DNA of 64,000 nucleotides from Dyadobacter endophyticus. Its GTDB lineage: Bacteria > Bacteroidota > Bacteroidia > Cytophagales > Spirosomataceae. Both the position numbers and the translations under genes were made by a program. This document shows positions 44,414 to 53,347 of the stretch, piece after piece (position 1 is the stretch's first letter; every line of letters begins with the position of its first letter). A model generated the notes under the pieces. That model was not told the DNA's origin, did no database searches, and saw only the letters and a list, made by a program, of their open reading frames with translations. The DNA lies in contig NZ_BMIA01000001.1 in NCBI RefSeq assembly GCF_014641595.1, positions 1,364,001 through 1,428,000 on the forward strand, given 5' to 3'.

Positions 44414-45638
44414 CAACCACATTTTCCTGACAAGCTTTTTCCAGAATTTGCTCCATTTCCGCAAGCAGGCCAGGAATTGGCGTATCGCTCGTATTAGTCA
44501 GGCAAAGTGAACCATTGGTTGTCAATGCGCCGATCGTCTGTTCCCTTCCCTTCCCTGACCGCACCATCGGACCATACAGGGCTTCCAGCTTCAACGGTCC
44601 GAAATTAGTTTTATACCTGACCCTGACCAGGTTAGTGACCATAATGTGATGGTTAAATGCCTGTTTCAATGCGTCCAGCATTTGCTGCATATCATTATGG
44701 CCGAAGACAATGTCCCGGAAAAAAGACAAATAGCCTGTCGTATATTCAACGGAATTGGTCCCGCCGAGTCCGGCCTTGGCAAGTCTGGCCAAATCCCAGA
44801 AGGATAAGTGCCGCTGCTGTTCGAAAAATACGGACTGCGTGGTAATGTTCAGGCCGAAGTTATCGTCCAGATTGAGGGCACCTCTGGTACAAATGGGGGA
44901 AACCAATTCCATTCTGGTATCGTCCCATTCCGGCCGCATTTTCCTGGAAGCCATTAATACGGCGGCACAAATGGCGCCATGAACGCTTGTATTTTCGCGT
45001 CGGGCACATTCAAGAAGACGATGGGTCGAATTTTCAGAAAAGCGGTGGGACGAAACCAACGGGTTAACCACATCCGTTTTTGTTTTCAGTTCGAGCACTG
45101 TTTCGACCGTCTGTGCAGGCAGGTCTTCCGGCAAGTTGAGGGTTTCGTCATTCGACACCTGCGGCTCCATTAATCCAAGCTCGTTTCCGGTAACGGCGAG
45201 CAAAATGTCGCGGGTTAAATAGCTTAATGATGTGCCATCGGCCACGGTGTGGTTTGCAGCCAGGATCAGGATAGTGCTATCTGTTTTTTGAACCAAAACA
45301 ACCCTTAATAGCGGGCCTTCCCCCGTATTAAACCTTAGGGAAAGCTCCTTTTCAACCTCCTGCTCCCAGCGGTAATTCTGCTCCACATGGACCACGCGGA
45401 GCGGAATAGGTAGGTTTTCGACATGTTGCAATGTGGGCCGGGATAATTCATCCAGCACAACCCTTGCCGAAAGGTTCGGGTGGCGTTGTTGCGCAGTATC
45501 AATGGCCTTCCTCCATTTTTCAACGGGCTGTGTTCCGGAGATGTCTGCGGCCAGGGCGAAGTCTTTGGAATCAATTTGGTCCAGCAGCCAAAACGTTTTT
45601 TCGAACGCACCTAACGTGCGGTTCTGTTGTCTTTTCAT
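44388..45638 (-). CDS. condensation-domain-like acyltransferase
   Basis: A 416-residue protein of the condensation/PapA/alcohol-acetyltransferase superfamily (chloramphenicol acetyltransferase fold). The catalytic motif reads AANHTVADGTSL near residue 125-136: the HxxxDG core is kept (H-T-V-A-D-G), with Asn before it where NRPS domains have the first His. No carrier protein, adenylation or polyketide gene lies nearby, so a stand-alone acyl-transfer role is likelier than peptide synthesis. It sits between two HxlR regulators and 3' overlaps the HxlR gene by 26 bp. Confidence 0.75.
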   Translation of the reverse strand: MKRQQNRTLGAFEKTFWLLDQIDSKDFALAADISGTQPVEKWRKAIDTAQQRHPNLSARVVLDELSRPTLQHVENLPIPLRVVHVEQNYRWEQEVEKELSLRFNTGEGPLLRVVLVQKTDSTILILAANHTVADGTSLSYLTRDILLAVTGNELGLMEPQVSNDETLNLPEDLPAQTVETVLELKTKTDVVNPLVSSHRFSENSTHRLLECARRENTSVHGAICAAVLMASRKMRPEWDDTRMELVSPICTRGALNLDDNFGLNITTQSVFFEQQRHLSFWDLARLAKAGLGGTNSVEYTTGYLSFFRDIVFGHNDMQQMLDALKQAFNHHIMVTNLVRVRYKTNFGPLKLEALYGPMVRSGKGREQTIGALTTNGSLCLTNTSDTPIPGLLAEMEQILEKACQENVVAKTECSFR

Positions 45639-45822
45639 TTTGCATTGAGTTAAGATGGCAGGAGCGGCATAGAACCGCGTCCCTTAAACTGAATGCAAAA
45701 TTGGCAGGCTGGAATATGGGAGAGAATGGACAAAAGTTGATAGGGCAGGTACATTTCGCCAATTCTTACTTCTCCAATATTAGCGTTGGGAATACTTCCC
45801 GGCCGGGCGCTAAGTCCAATGA

Positions 45823-46188
45823 TTAATCCAGTACTTTTGTTCGGTTTAAAATGATGTTCTTGATAAATGAGCGATTTTTGTCTCCCCATTCGTTCATCTG
45901 TCTCAAAAGAGGCATCAATGTTTCTCCGCGCTCGGTAAGGTGGTATTCGACCTTAGGCGGTAGCTGATGATAGATTTTCTTTTCAATCACTTCGAATTCT
46001 TCCAATTCCTTCAACTGCAGATTTAAAACCCGTTTGGTTGACTGTGGGATCGCACGGTGTAATTGGCTTGGGCGGTTGATGCCTTCCGATATAGCAAACA
46101 ATAAATTTGGTTTCCACTTTCCACCCAGGATTTCTCTTGTCATCGCCAGGCCACATTCGAGCGGCAGGGGTATCTTTTTTTCGTACAT
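45823..46188 (-). CDS. HxlR-family winged-helix regulator (paralogue 2)
   Basis: A 121-residue protein: LECGLAMTREILGGKWKPNLLFAI with the GGKWK hallmark, RPSQLHRAIPQSTKRVLNLQLKELEE and PPKVEYHLTERGETLMPL. Parallel to the gene at 44054, to which it is the closest relative in the window. It lies divergent to the Gfo/Idh/MocA oxidoreductase at 46326, and a perfect palindrome of the same core as that of paralogue 1 lies between them. Possible minus-strand -7 element TACTTTTGT at 46207-46215 (complement). Confidence 0.88.
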   Translation of the reverse strand: MYEKKIPLPLECGLAMTREILGGKWKPNLLFAISEGINRPSQLHRAIPQSTKRVLNLQLKELEEFEVIEKKIYHQLPPKVEYHLTERGETLMPLLRQMNEWGDKNRSFIKNIILNRTKVLD

Positions 46189-46240
46189 CTTCTTTTTTGT
46201 CTATATACAAAAGTAAGCATAGATGCAGAAGGGGTATATA

Positions 46241-46258
46241 GGGGATAAAATTATCCCC
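46241..46258. promoter_or_regulatory. palindrome between HxlR paralogue 2 and oxidoreductase gene, operator candidate
   Basis: GGGGATAA (46241-46248), AA, then TTATCCCC (46251-46258): perfect 8-bp arms. The core GGGATAA-N2-TTATCCC is the same as in the palindrome at 43998, including the 2-bp spacing, strongly suggesting related or cross-reacting HxlR binding. Confidence 0.75.
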
Positions 46259-46325
46259 GGAGGAACATTTTCCCTCTTATTGCCTGCCTTCCTTACTGAT
46301 GTCAACTTTGCAAGCAAAAAGAACA

Positions 46326-47456
46326 ATGCAAAATCATTCAAAAATAAGGGTTGGAATTGTTGGCCTGCAAGCGGGCAGGAGTTGGGCTGCCGTTGCCCAT
46401 CTGCCCGCTCTGGATCAATTGACTGACCAATATGAAATAGTAGGTGTCGTGAATTCTAGTCCGGAGAGTTCGCGCGCTGCTGCCGAAGCCTGCCGGGTTC
46501 CATTGGCTTTTGGCAGCATTGAAGAAATGGCTTCATCGGATGAAGTGGATTTGATTGTGGTGACAGTCCGGGTTCCACTGCACTACGATGCTGTCAAGAC
46601 CATACTTTCACATGGAAAGCATGTTTATTGCGAGTGGCCACTTGGGCGCACCCTGGCAGAAGCAGAAGAATTAGCGGCAATGGCACGTGGAAGGCCACTG
46701 GTTGCTGTTGCAGGGACGCAAGCCCGCGTTTCTGTGGCCTTGCGTAGAGTAGCCGATCTGATTAACAATGATCTTATCGGTTCTATCCTGTCGAGCAGCA
46801 TACGGGGGTGGGCAGCTCCCTGGGGGGATACGATCAGCGATACAAAAAATGAGGAATATTTACGAAAAGAGCAGAGTGGGGCTGATCTGTTGACAATTCC
46901 GTTCGCTCATACACTTGCAGCAGCCTGCGATGTCTTAGGAGATATCAAACATTTGTCCGCAGTAGTTCACACACGATATCCAAAAGTGAAAGCGCTTGAC
47001 ACCGGCAAGGTTATAGATGCTGACGCTCCCGATTTCATCTCGGTAATTGCAAACCTCAGTAACAATGCCCCGCTTTCAATTCATTTCCAGGGTGGTCATC
47101 CGGAATATGGCGATCCGTTTATTTGGGAAATAGAAGGGTCAAGGGGTAAAATTGTCCTTACGGCCCAAATCGGGCACACCCAAATGGCAGAGTTTGAAAT
47201 TACCCATTATACTTCGTCAAGCCAGCAGCCAGCGCTGATCAACATAGCTGATACAGATAATCCCTTTGGACCTCATACTAACGTCAGAGAAATATACAAC
47301 AGAATCGCTAACGACATTTTTCATGGAACCAGTTCAGCCCCTTCGTTTGACGACGCAGTCATCTTGCACAAATTGATTGATGACATTCGTCTTTCTTCCA
47401 ACCGAAGGCAATGGGTAATTCCATCAACGCATAGCAGAAATCTGCCCGAGGTATAA
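46326..47456 (+). CDS. Gfo/Idh/MocA-family oxidoreductase
   Basis: A 376-residue protein. I used the ATG at 46326 (MQNHSKIRVGIVGL); an upstream in-frame ATG at 46299 is possible. Rossmann motif VGIVGLQAGRSWAAVAHLPAL, then HVYCEWPLGRTLAEAEEL (the EKP motif of the family reads EWP here) and a C-terminal beta-sheet substrate domain with HPEYGDPFIWEIEGSRGKIVL. The EWP replacement and overall pattern resemble the fungal GAL80-like branch. It is an NAD(P)-dependent sugar or inositol oxidoreductase by family; substrate unknown. Expressed divergently from HxlR 2. Confidence 0.82.
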   Translation: MQNHSKIRVGIVGLQAGRSWAAVAHLPALDQLTDQYEIVGVVNSSPESSRAAAEACRVPLAFGSIEEMASSDEVDLIVVTVRVPLHYDAVKTILSHGKHVYCEWPLGRTLAEAEELAAMARGRPLVAVAGTQARVSVALRRVADLINNDLIGSILSSSIRGWAAPWGDTISDTKNEEYLRKEQSGADLLTIPFAHTLAAACDVLGDIKHLSAVVHTRYPKVKALDTGKVIDADAPDFISVIANLSNNAPLSIHFQGGHPEYGDPFIWEIEGSRGKIVLTAQIGHTQMAEFEITHYTSSSQQPALINIADTDNPFGPHTNVREIYNRIANDIFHGTSSAPSFDDAVILHKLIDDIRLSSNRRQWVIPSTHSRNLPEV

Positions 47457-47819
47457 TACCAACGACATTATCTGTTAAGTCGACCCGCTATCAACCCACT
47501 GGAAATAGCCCGACATTTTGCGGATATATACGTTAGTTTCAAAAAAGGTGAACTGTATGCTCAGTCGCCTGAATTCGGTCGGAGAACAGGCATATCTTCG
47601 CCTTTAAGCAAGATGCAGGACTCGCGGGTGAGCAGTTTCTATCCAAACCCGATCGTTCGAGTATATATTCCTGCGAGAGTATGCCAGTATTCCTTAGCCA
47701 CTTTGAAGAGGAATTGCTGAACACTTATGAGATTAAAAATGAGCGGCATTCTTTAAACATGCAGTAATACAACAAATTGAAACTATATTTATAAAGGAAG
47801 AAATCAGTCTGTAACCAGT
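47457..47819. other. intergenic 363 bp with an unexplained open frame
   Basis: From 47570 to about 47767 the plus strand stays open for some 65 codons, ending in LSHFEEELLNTYEIKNERHSL-like sequence, but lacks an ATG until near the end (ESMPVFLSH) and has no recognised family. It may be the tail of a deleted gene. No promoter-like palindrome seen. The gap precedes the CHAT gene. Confidence 0.3.
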
Positions 47820-48797
47820 ATGCCTGCCAGTACGTCTAACAGCAGCCCCATTAACACGCCAGTAGTGTTGTCCTACTTTTCCCAAAGCGGAGATCCGAAC
47901 GATCCTTATCTGGATTTTTTACAGGACGAGTACCGGGCCATCACCGATTCGTGGGAAAAGTATCAGCAAACAGCTTCACCAAAAAGCATTAATGTACTGT
48001 ATCCGGCGCGTGGCGCAGCGGATGCGAGGCAAATCGACGACGATATCCGCGCGTTCAAGCACCGGATCATCCTTTTTCATTTCAGCGGGCACGCTGGTTC
48101 GCAGCACTTACTTTTCAAAGATGGCTCCGCTTATGCCAAAGGACTGGCCGGATTGCTCGGTGAAGCGCAAAACCTGAAAGTGGTTTTTTTGAACGGCTGC
48201 GCGACCCACGATCAGGTTAACCTCCTGTTTGAGAAAAACGTGAAGGCCGTGATCGCTACCCGGGGAAAGGTCAATGACGGCGTTGCCAAAGACTTTTCGG
48301 AAAACTTTTATGAAGCCGTCTCTTCAACCGATTACACGATCCGGGAGGCATTCGAACATGCGGTCAACACCATGATCAAGGACGGACGAATCGCGCCGGA
48401 AACTTCAACGGCATTGATCAGCTGGCGTGGCATTGTCAAAGAAAGCAGCGAGGATAAGGATCGGTGGGAGTTGTTTGCCAGGGAAGGCTTTTCAGAGCTC
48501 GACAGCAAGGACTGGTGGAAAATAGGCGTCATCACACCCGGAAGGAAAGAATTGATATCGGGCGGCTCACTCTGGGACCGTGGACAAATTTGGCTTTCGG
48601 CTCTGCTCTTCGCGCTTGGGTTGGCCATTATCGCATACGGCATTTTCTTTCAAAATGATATCAAGGTCGCTGGCATCGGTGTTGCTTCCTGTTGTGTTGG
48701 AATCTTTGGTTTTAAAAATCAGCAGCGGTACGTAACAGCCGAATTAAACCCCGAGCTGGTCGACGATTCCATGCGCAAAAAACTCCGGCTCTTATAA
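47820..48797 (+). CDS. CHAT-domain caspase-like protease with C-terminal membrane helices
   Basis: A 325-residue protein. Residues about 12-205 form a CHAT (caspase HetF-associated with TPRs) protease domain: catalytic His91 in IILFHFSGHAGSQ and catalytic Cys127 in VVFLNGCATHD, both present, so the dyad is intact. There are no TPR or FGE-sulfatase modules. After a ~50-residue linker, two hydrophobic segments (about 258-277, SALLFALGLAIIAYGIFF, and 281-297, VAGIGVASCCVGIFGF) anchor it in the membrane as a hairpin, followed by a short cytosolic tail. A partner gene starts 15 bp downstream. CHAT proteases are effectors of bacterial defence or cell death in several systems; that role here is inference. 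Confidence 0.82.
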   Translation: MPASTSNSSPINTPVVLSYFSQSGDPNDPYLDFLQDEYRAITDSWEKYQQTASPKSINVLYPARGAADARQIDDDIRAFKHRIILFHFSGHAGSQHLLFKDGSAYAKGLAGLLGEAQNLKVVFLNGCATHDQVNLLFEKNVKAVIATRGKVNDGVAKDFSENFYEAVSSTDYTIREAFEHAVNTMIKDGRIAPETSTALISWRGIVKESSEDKDRWELFAREGFSELDSKDWWKIGVITPGRKELISGGSLWDRGQIWLSALLFALGLAIIAYGIFFQNDIKVAGIGVASCCVGIFGFKNQQRYVTAELNPELVDDSMRKKLRLL

Positions 48798-48812
48798 TCC
48801 CCTCCAAATCCT

Positions 48813-49466
48813 ATGGGCACTCTTCAAGAATTTGAACACGCGCAAAGCCGCCTAAGTCAGGAAATTACCTCCCTCAAAAAGCAAAGCGTACTGGCGCTGG
48901 CATTGGCCGTCGTTTTCATTATCTCGACCATCGTCTTAATGATCCAGGTGAAGCACGCGAACCAACAACTTAAAGTTTCCGAAGAAAGGCTTAAAGTAAT
49001 GAACGACAGCATCCAGGATCTTAACAAACAATTGAATACCTGGCGGGTTTCGTTGATCACCAAAAAGCCGGAGAAACCTAAGGGAGGTGCCAATCCATCC
49101 AGACCACATATTTCGGCAGGTCATGAGATTGCGGCACCGGTTGTGGTAGCAGAGCCGCCCAAACCCTTTCTTGGCCTGATCGTTTACATCCACGACCGCA
49201 AGGGCAGCCAGGTTTCGGATACATTGAAAGCAGCGCTGCTCGCAAAAGGAGCGATCGTGCCGTCCATTCAGCATATTGGAAATTCGATGAAGTTTGGCAA
49301 CGCAGTTAAATACTTTCATCCTAATGAAAATCAGACTGCGGAAACCCTGAAAAGTCAGCTTGACCAAATTCTTGGCAGAAAGGAAATTCAGGCCAGGGTT
49401 CCGGTCCGCTACCTGGCCAACGACAAAGTACCCATTGGCCAATTCGAAGTCTGGATCGATAAATGA
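48813..49466 (+). CDS. membrane coiled-coil protein with LytR-C-like C-terminal domain, CHAT partner
   Basis: A 217-residue protein: N-terminal coiled coil (1-24), transmembrane helix about 26-44 (VLALALAVVFIISTIVLMIQ), second coiled coil about 47-80 (ANQQLKVSEERLKVMNDSIQ), Pro/Lys-rich linker 83-117, and a C-terminal alpha/beta domain about 118-215 (FLGLIVYIHDRKGSQVSDTL, ...KAALLAKGAIVPSIQHIGN..., AVKYFHPNENQTAETLKSQL). The last domain resembles the LytR C-terminal-type domain seen in other conflict-associated proteins: strand, helix, then G.VP.I and V.YF blocks. No enzyme motif. Its start is 15 bp after the CHAT gene, so it is a co-transcribed partner, perhaps a sensor or scaffold. Confidence 0.7.
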   Translation: MGTLQEFEHAQSRLSQEITSLKKQSVLALALAVVFIISTIVLMIQVKHANQQLKVSEERLKVMNDSIQDLNKQLNTWRVSLITKKPEKPKGGANPSRPHISAGHEIAAPVVVAEPPKPFLGLIVYIHDRKGSQVSDTLKAALLAKGAIVPSIQHIGNSMKFGNAVKYFHPNENQTAETLKSQLDQILGRKEIQARVPVRYLANDKVPIGQFEVWIDK

Positions 49467-49513
49467 ATTCATGCAGGTTTAGCAACGAAGGACAGAATAC
49501 ATGAAAAACTAGA

Positions 49514-49575
49514 TGCATCAATGTTGCACTTATTGGTTTTGATTTATATTTGCAACATAGTTGCAAATATAAATC
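49514..49575. promoter_or_regulatory. tandem Zur-like operators over the promoter of the G3E GTPase gene
   Basis: A perfect palindrome with 16-bp arms and a 3-bp centre, GATTTATATTTGCAAC (49541-49556), ATA, GTTGCAAATATAAATC (49560-49575), ends 6 bp before the GTPase ATG. A second, imperfect copy of its core lies 37 bp upstream: TGCATC-AAT-GTTGCA (49514-49528). The strong one covers a TAnnTTTGC -7 element (TATATTTGC, 49545-49553); the weak one holds a TTG (49524-49526) at about the -33 distance. The same core occurs twice at 56949-57009. I read this as a Fur-family (Zur) operator pair. Confidence 0.75.
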
Positions 49576-49581
49576 TTAGTT

Positions 49582-50790
49582 ATGAACCAAAAGAAGATGC
49601 CGGTAACGGTGCTCAGCGGATTTTTGGGCGCGGGAAAAACCACTTTACTCAACCATGTCCTGCATAATAAGCAGGGACTGAAAGTAGCTGTGATCGTCAA
49701 TGATATGAGCGAGGTAAATATCGATGCGCGATTGGTGAAGGATCAAAATACACTAAGCCGAACCGAGGAACGACTGGTGGAAATGTCCAACGGATGCATA
49801 TGCTGTACGCTGCGGGAAGACCTGATGATCGAAGTGGAAAAGCTTGCCCGTGAGAATCGCTTCGATTATCTGCTGATCGAAAGTACGGGCATTTCTGAGC
49901 CCGTCCCCATTGCCCAGACTTTCTCATTCGTGGATGAGCAGAGCGGTATCGATTTGTCGAGATGGGCCACGATCGACTGCATGGTGACAGTCGTGGACGC
50001 TTTTAATTTTGCAAAGGATTTCGGCTCGCTCGACACTGTTTTCAGCAGGAGGCTCAACGATGACGAGTCCGACAGGCGCACGATCGTCAATTTGCTCACC
50101 GACCAGATCGAATTTGCCGACGTAATCATCCTGAACAAAGCCGACCTTGTGTCTGTCGACCAGCTAAGGGAACTTCGCGCCATTATGGCCGCATTAAATC
50201 CGGCGGCAAAAGTGATAGAAAGTTCGTTTTCAAATGTAGAAATCGGCCGTGTGGTCAATACCGGTTTATTTAATTACGAAAAGGCCGAGCAATCGGCCGG
50301 GTGGATCCAGGAGCTGAATAAACTTGAACACGGCCGCCATGTTCCTGAAACAGAAGAATATGGGATAAGCTCAATGGTATTCCGGGATACACGGCCGCTG
50401 CATCCGAAACGCTTCTGGAACTACATTCAGCAGAACTGGCCTGCGGGCATTATCCGCAGCAAAGGGTTATTCTGGGTTGCTTCACGCCCGGCCGACGCGC
50501 TCAATTGGAGTCAGGCGGGCGGATCGGTAAGGGCTGAGTCGGCAGGTGTTTGGTGGGCTAGCATGCCGGCAGCCCAGCGCCTGTGCTACCAGGCGTATAC
50601 AGAAAACCGTGATACGATCGATTCACGGTGGGGCAGGTTCGGGGACCGGGTCAATGAGCTCGTTTTGATTGGCCAGGATCTGGACCCGGGTCAAATTCTC
50701 CAAGAATTGCAACAATGCCTGTGCACCGAAGGCGAAATCCGGCTCATGGAAACCGGCGGGCAGTTCGAAGATCCGTTCCCGGTTTTGTGA
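49582..50790 (+). CDS. G3E-family GTPase (CobW/ZigA-type zinc metallochaperone)
   Basis: A 402-residue protein: P-loop [15 protein letters not shown] near residues 11-25, metal-binding CxCC in [11 protein letters not shown] near 70-75, [17 protein letters not shown] Walker B region (read as [18 protein letters not shown]) near 95, NKAD guanine specificity near 185, and a C-terminal CobW_C-type domain ([17 protein letters not shown]). It is of the COG0523 group, of which Zur-controlled members deliver zinc to client enzymes under zinc limitation. The Zur-like operator upstream supports that role; cobalamin genes are absent. Confidence 0.88.
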   Translation: MNQKKMPVTVLSGFLGAGKTTLLNHVLHNKQGLKVAVIVNDMSEVNIDARLVKDQNTLSRTEERLVEMSNGCICCTLREDLMIEVEKLARENRFDYLLIESTGISEPVPIAQTFSFVDEQSGIDLSRWATIDCMVTVVDAFNFAKDFGSLDTVFSRRLNDDESDRRTIVNLLTDQIEFADVIILNKADLVSVDQLRELRAIMAALNPAAKVIESSFSNVEIGRVVNTGLFNYEKAEQSAGWIQELNKLEHGRHVPETEEYGISSMVFRDTRPLHPKRFWNYIQQNWPAGIIRSKGLFWVASRPADALNWSQAGGSVRAESAGVWWASMPAAQRLCYQAYTENRDTIDSRWGRFGDRVNELVLIGQDLDPGQILQELQQCLCTEGEIRLMETGGQFEDPFPVL

Positions 50791-50830
50791 TAAGAGCCTG
50801 AATACCATTTTGGCGGGCAGTTGCAGCAGG

Positions 50831-50863
50831 GCCGGTCCCGCCGCATTGCGGAACGGGACCGGC
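50831..50863. terminator. bidirectional hairpin between convergent GTPase and TonB-receptor genes
   Basis: GCCGGTCCCG (50831-50840) pairs perfectly with CGGGACCGGC (50854-50863), and the 13-base loop has an inner CCGC/GCGG pair. Very stable, and placed between the converging stop codons. No T tract, so it may work as a Rho-dependent or mRNA-end element. Confidence 0.5.
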
Positions 50864-50869
50864 TGTAAG

Positions 50870-53314
50870 TCAGAATTTAAATGTGAGTGTCAGCGTTACG
50901 TTTCTGGGAGCACCTGGAAACAACCGAAGGTAATTTTGGGCACCCAGCCAATAGATTTTATCCAGCAGGTTCCCGGCATTCAATGCCAGCTGTATGTTGC
51001 TTCTGGCCGGCGTGTAGTACAGCGCGGCGTCGACGATTGTGTAAGCAGGCACCAGAAAGTCTCTTGTAAACCAGGGCACCTTGTTTGACTGGTACTGAAC
51101 CCCCAACCCGATTCCAAGGTCTTTCAGGGCAGACGATCCCCCAAAATTGTAGCGTGTCCAGAGGTTGGCACTGTGTTTGGGCGTGTTTTGTTTGCGGGCA
51201 CCTACGAGGCTCTCGTCCCGGTCGCGCCTAATTTCTGCGTCGATAAAGCTGTATGAAGCGTTTACCTGCCATTGCGGGATAATGTATCCGGCAAGGTCCC
51301 ATTCGATTCCGCGGCTCCGCTCTTCTCCGCGCGTAACCAGTCTGTCGGGGTTGGCAGGATCGTTGGCATTCATGAGAATGTTCTTCTGGATGATTTCATA
51401 AAATGCGACATTAAACCGCATGTGACTGTGAAACAGGTCGGTTTTAAGCCCCACTTCTTTCAGATTGCTGCGCAGGGGATCGAACTGGCTGCCGGCTTGC
51501 AGGCTGCCGGTTTGCGGCATGAGCGTCACGGTATTGGATTGCGGTTGGAAACCTTCCAGGTAGGTGCCGTACACATTCATTGCCTTGTTTACAGTGAATG
51601 TAATCCCGATCCTGGGCAGCAGGGCGGTCTTTTTTACTTTCAGGGTGTTTGGCGCTTCGTAATTGGTAATGTCTTCAAACCATTCGTTGCGCAGGCCAAG
51701 CAACATCGTCAGTTTACCGAGTTGCATTTGTTCCTGTATATAAACCGCATTCGTCGTCGTCAACGCGGCAGGAAGCGCTGTACGCACATTCAGGTGGTAG
51801 TCCTCCACGTTGCGGATCGTGTACTGGGGGTTTTGAAGGTCAAAATGGCTGACATTCGGTTTGGGAAGCGTTTTGCCATTGACTGTTATGGTCTGATAGT
51901 TTGCCGCATTTGCCGGCACAAAGGAACCGGCTACCGTACCGTCCTTCAACAAGAATCCCCGTGCAGCATTTTGCCCGCCGCCTTTGAGCTTGTGCCAACT
52001 GCTTAAATCATACCCGGCCAGGAGTTTGTGGTTCAGCTTGCCGGTATTGAAGTTGAAATTGAAATAAGCATTCAAATTGTCGATGTTCCAGTATTGTTGC
52101 CGTTGCACAAACTGCATGGCCGCGAGGCTGGTAACCGGTTGGTTTGCGATGTCCGGCGCAAAAGCATTGGTGGTACGGTGTTCCTGTAAATCCTCCGTCC
52201 ACGACTGTTTCATATACGAAGCGTTGAAACCGATATTGGGCGAGAACTTATGTGCGAGGCTGCCGGTGATAATGACTTCTTTGGAGTTGAAATGATCATT
52301 TGGTGCGCCCAGGTTTAGGCTGGTCGGCGTGCTGTTCAGTTTGGTTTCACCCGCTATCGCCCCGAAAATCGGTTGGCCGCGGTCGAGGGTGCCGGCCATG
52401 TTGCTGTAAATTAATTCAGCATTGATGGCAGTTTTTTCATTGGGAATGTAGCTCAGTGAGGGCGAGACCAGCACAGCTTTGTTACCCACCAGATCCCTGA
52501 ACGAGCGGGCCTGCTGGTAGGCCCCATTTACCCTGTAAAGCAGCGATTTCGACTCATTCAGCGGGCCGGTGAAGTCTAATGTGCCGCGGAAAGTACTGAA
52601 ACTACCCGCACTCAAACTAGCCTCTTTGCGTGCTGCGGCAAGCGGTTTCTTGGTTACGAGATTGATACTACCGCCTGGATCAACGGAGGAGAAAGTAGCA
52701 CTGGCAGGCCCTTTAATCACTTCCACGCGTTCGATGTTAGCCGTGAGCGGTTGGAGGAAGTAATACTGGCGCGTGCGCATGCCATTAATGATCTGGCCTT
52801 CCTCGTTCTGGCTGATCCCCCGTATCGTGTACTGGTTATAATAGCTGGAAGGAATTACGCCGCTGGCTATTTTGACAGCATCTCCCAGCAGAAAAGCCTG
52901 GCGGTCGGCCATCAGTTCTTTGGTTATGGAGGTGATCGACTGCGGCACATCTTTGTTCAGGGCAGAGATCCGCGTCGCCGAAAAGGAATAGTCGCCGGTG
53001 TAGTCCTTGGCAACGCGACCGGTTACCTCCACGGTTTGAAGCTGGGTAGCTTCTGGCATCAGCTCAATGCTTAAAAAGGCATTGCCGCCATTGAGCCGCG
53101 CTGTTTTGTAGCCCATGGCAGTGATTTGTATCAGGCCCTTTCCCGGCAGAGAGAATAGGCCGGCTGAGTCGGTCACGGTGCCGCTTTCGCCCATCGTGAC
53201 CGTCGCCCCCGGAATTTTCGTGCCGGTAGCGGCGTCAGACACCGAGCCGGTAACGGTTTGCGCTTGCACAGAAATGGCAGCCAATAAGAAAAAGAGAATA
53301 AAGGTTTTTACCAT
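50870..53314 (-). CDS. TonB-dependent receptor (siderophore/metallophore type)
   Basis: An 814-residue outer-membrane receptor. Signal peptide ending SVQAQ; carboxypeptidase-like domain about 20-90 (VTGSVSDAATGTKIPGATVT); plug with VPQSITSITKELMADRQAFL, YNQYTIRGISQNEEGQIING and IERVEVIKGPASATFSSVDP then GGSINLVTKKPL (siderophore-receptor style TonB plug); barrel ending in the aromatic strand PRNVTLTLTFKF. The operon context (ATPase, two permeases, Zur-like operators upstream) suggests a zinc or metallophore import role, which is inference; iron is the alternative. Confidence 0.88.
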   Translation of the reverse strand: MVKTFILFFLLAAISVQAQTVTGSVSDAATGTKIPGATVTMGESGTVTDSAGLFSLPGKGLIQITAMGYKTARLNGGNAFLSIELMPEATQLQTVEVTGRVAKDYTGDYSFSATRISALNKDVPQSITSITKELMADRQAFLLGDAVKIASGVIPSSYYNQYTIRGISQNEEGQIINGMRTRQYYFLQPLTANIERVEVIKGPASATFSSVDPGGSINLVTKKPLAAARKEASLSAGSFSTFRGTLDFTGPLNESKSLLYRVNGAYQQARSFRDLVGNKAVLVSPSLSYIPNEKTAINAELIYSNMAGTLDRGQPIFGAIAGETKLNSTPTSLNLGAPNDHFNSKEVIITGSLAHKFSPNIGFNASYMKQSWTEDLQEHRTTNAFAPDIANQPVTSLAAMQFVQRQQYWNIDNLNAYFNFNFNTGKLNHKLLAGYDLSSWHKLKGGGQNAARGFLLKDGTVAGSFVPANAANYQTITVNGKTLPKPNVSHFDLQNPQYTIRNVEDYHLNVRTALPAALTTTNAVYIQEQMQLGKLTMLLGLRNEWFEDITNYEAPNTLKVKKTALLPRIGITFTVNKAMNVYGTYLEGFQPQSNTVTLMPQTGSLQAGSQFDPLRSNLKEVGLKTDLFHSHMRFNVAFYEIIQKNILMNANDPANPDRLVTRGEERSRGIEWDLAGYIIPQWQVNASYSFIDAEIRRDRDESLVGARKQNTPKHSANLWTRYNFGGSSALKDLGIGLGVQYQSNKVPWFTRDFLVPAYTIVDAALYYTPARSNIQLALNAGNLLDKIYWLGAQNYLRLFPGAPRNVTLTLTFKF

Positions 53315-53347
53315 AAAAAGGAGATTTGAGGTGCCCGGTACAAAATC

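Noticed and set aside
47567..47767. Open plus-strand frame before the CHAT gene as a third gene of the module
   Set aside because: It lacks a start codon for most of its length and starts after an in-frame TGA; with no family match it is only noted as possible remnant.
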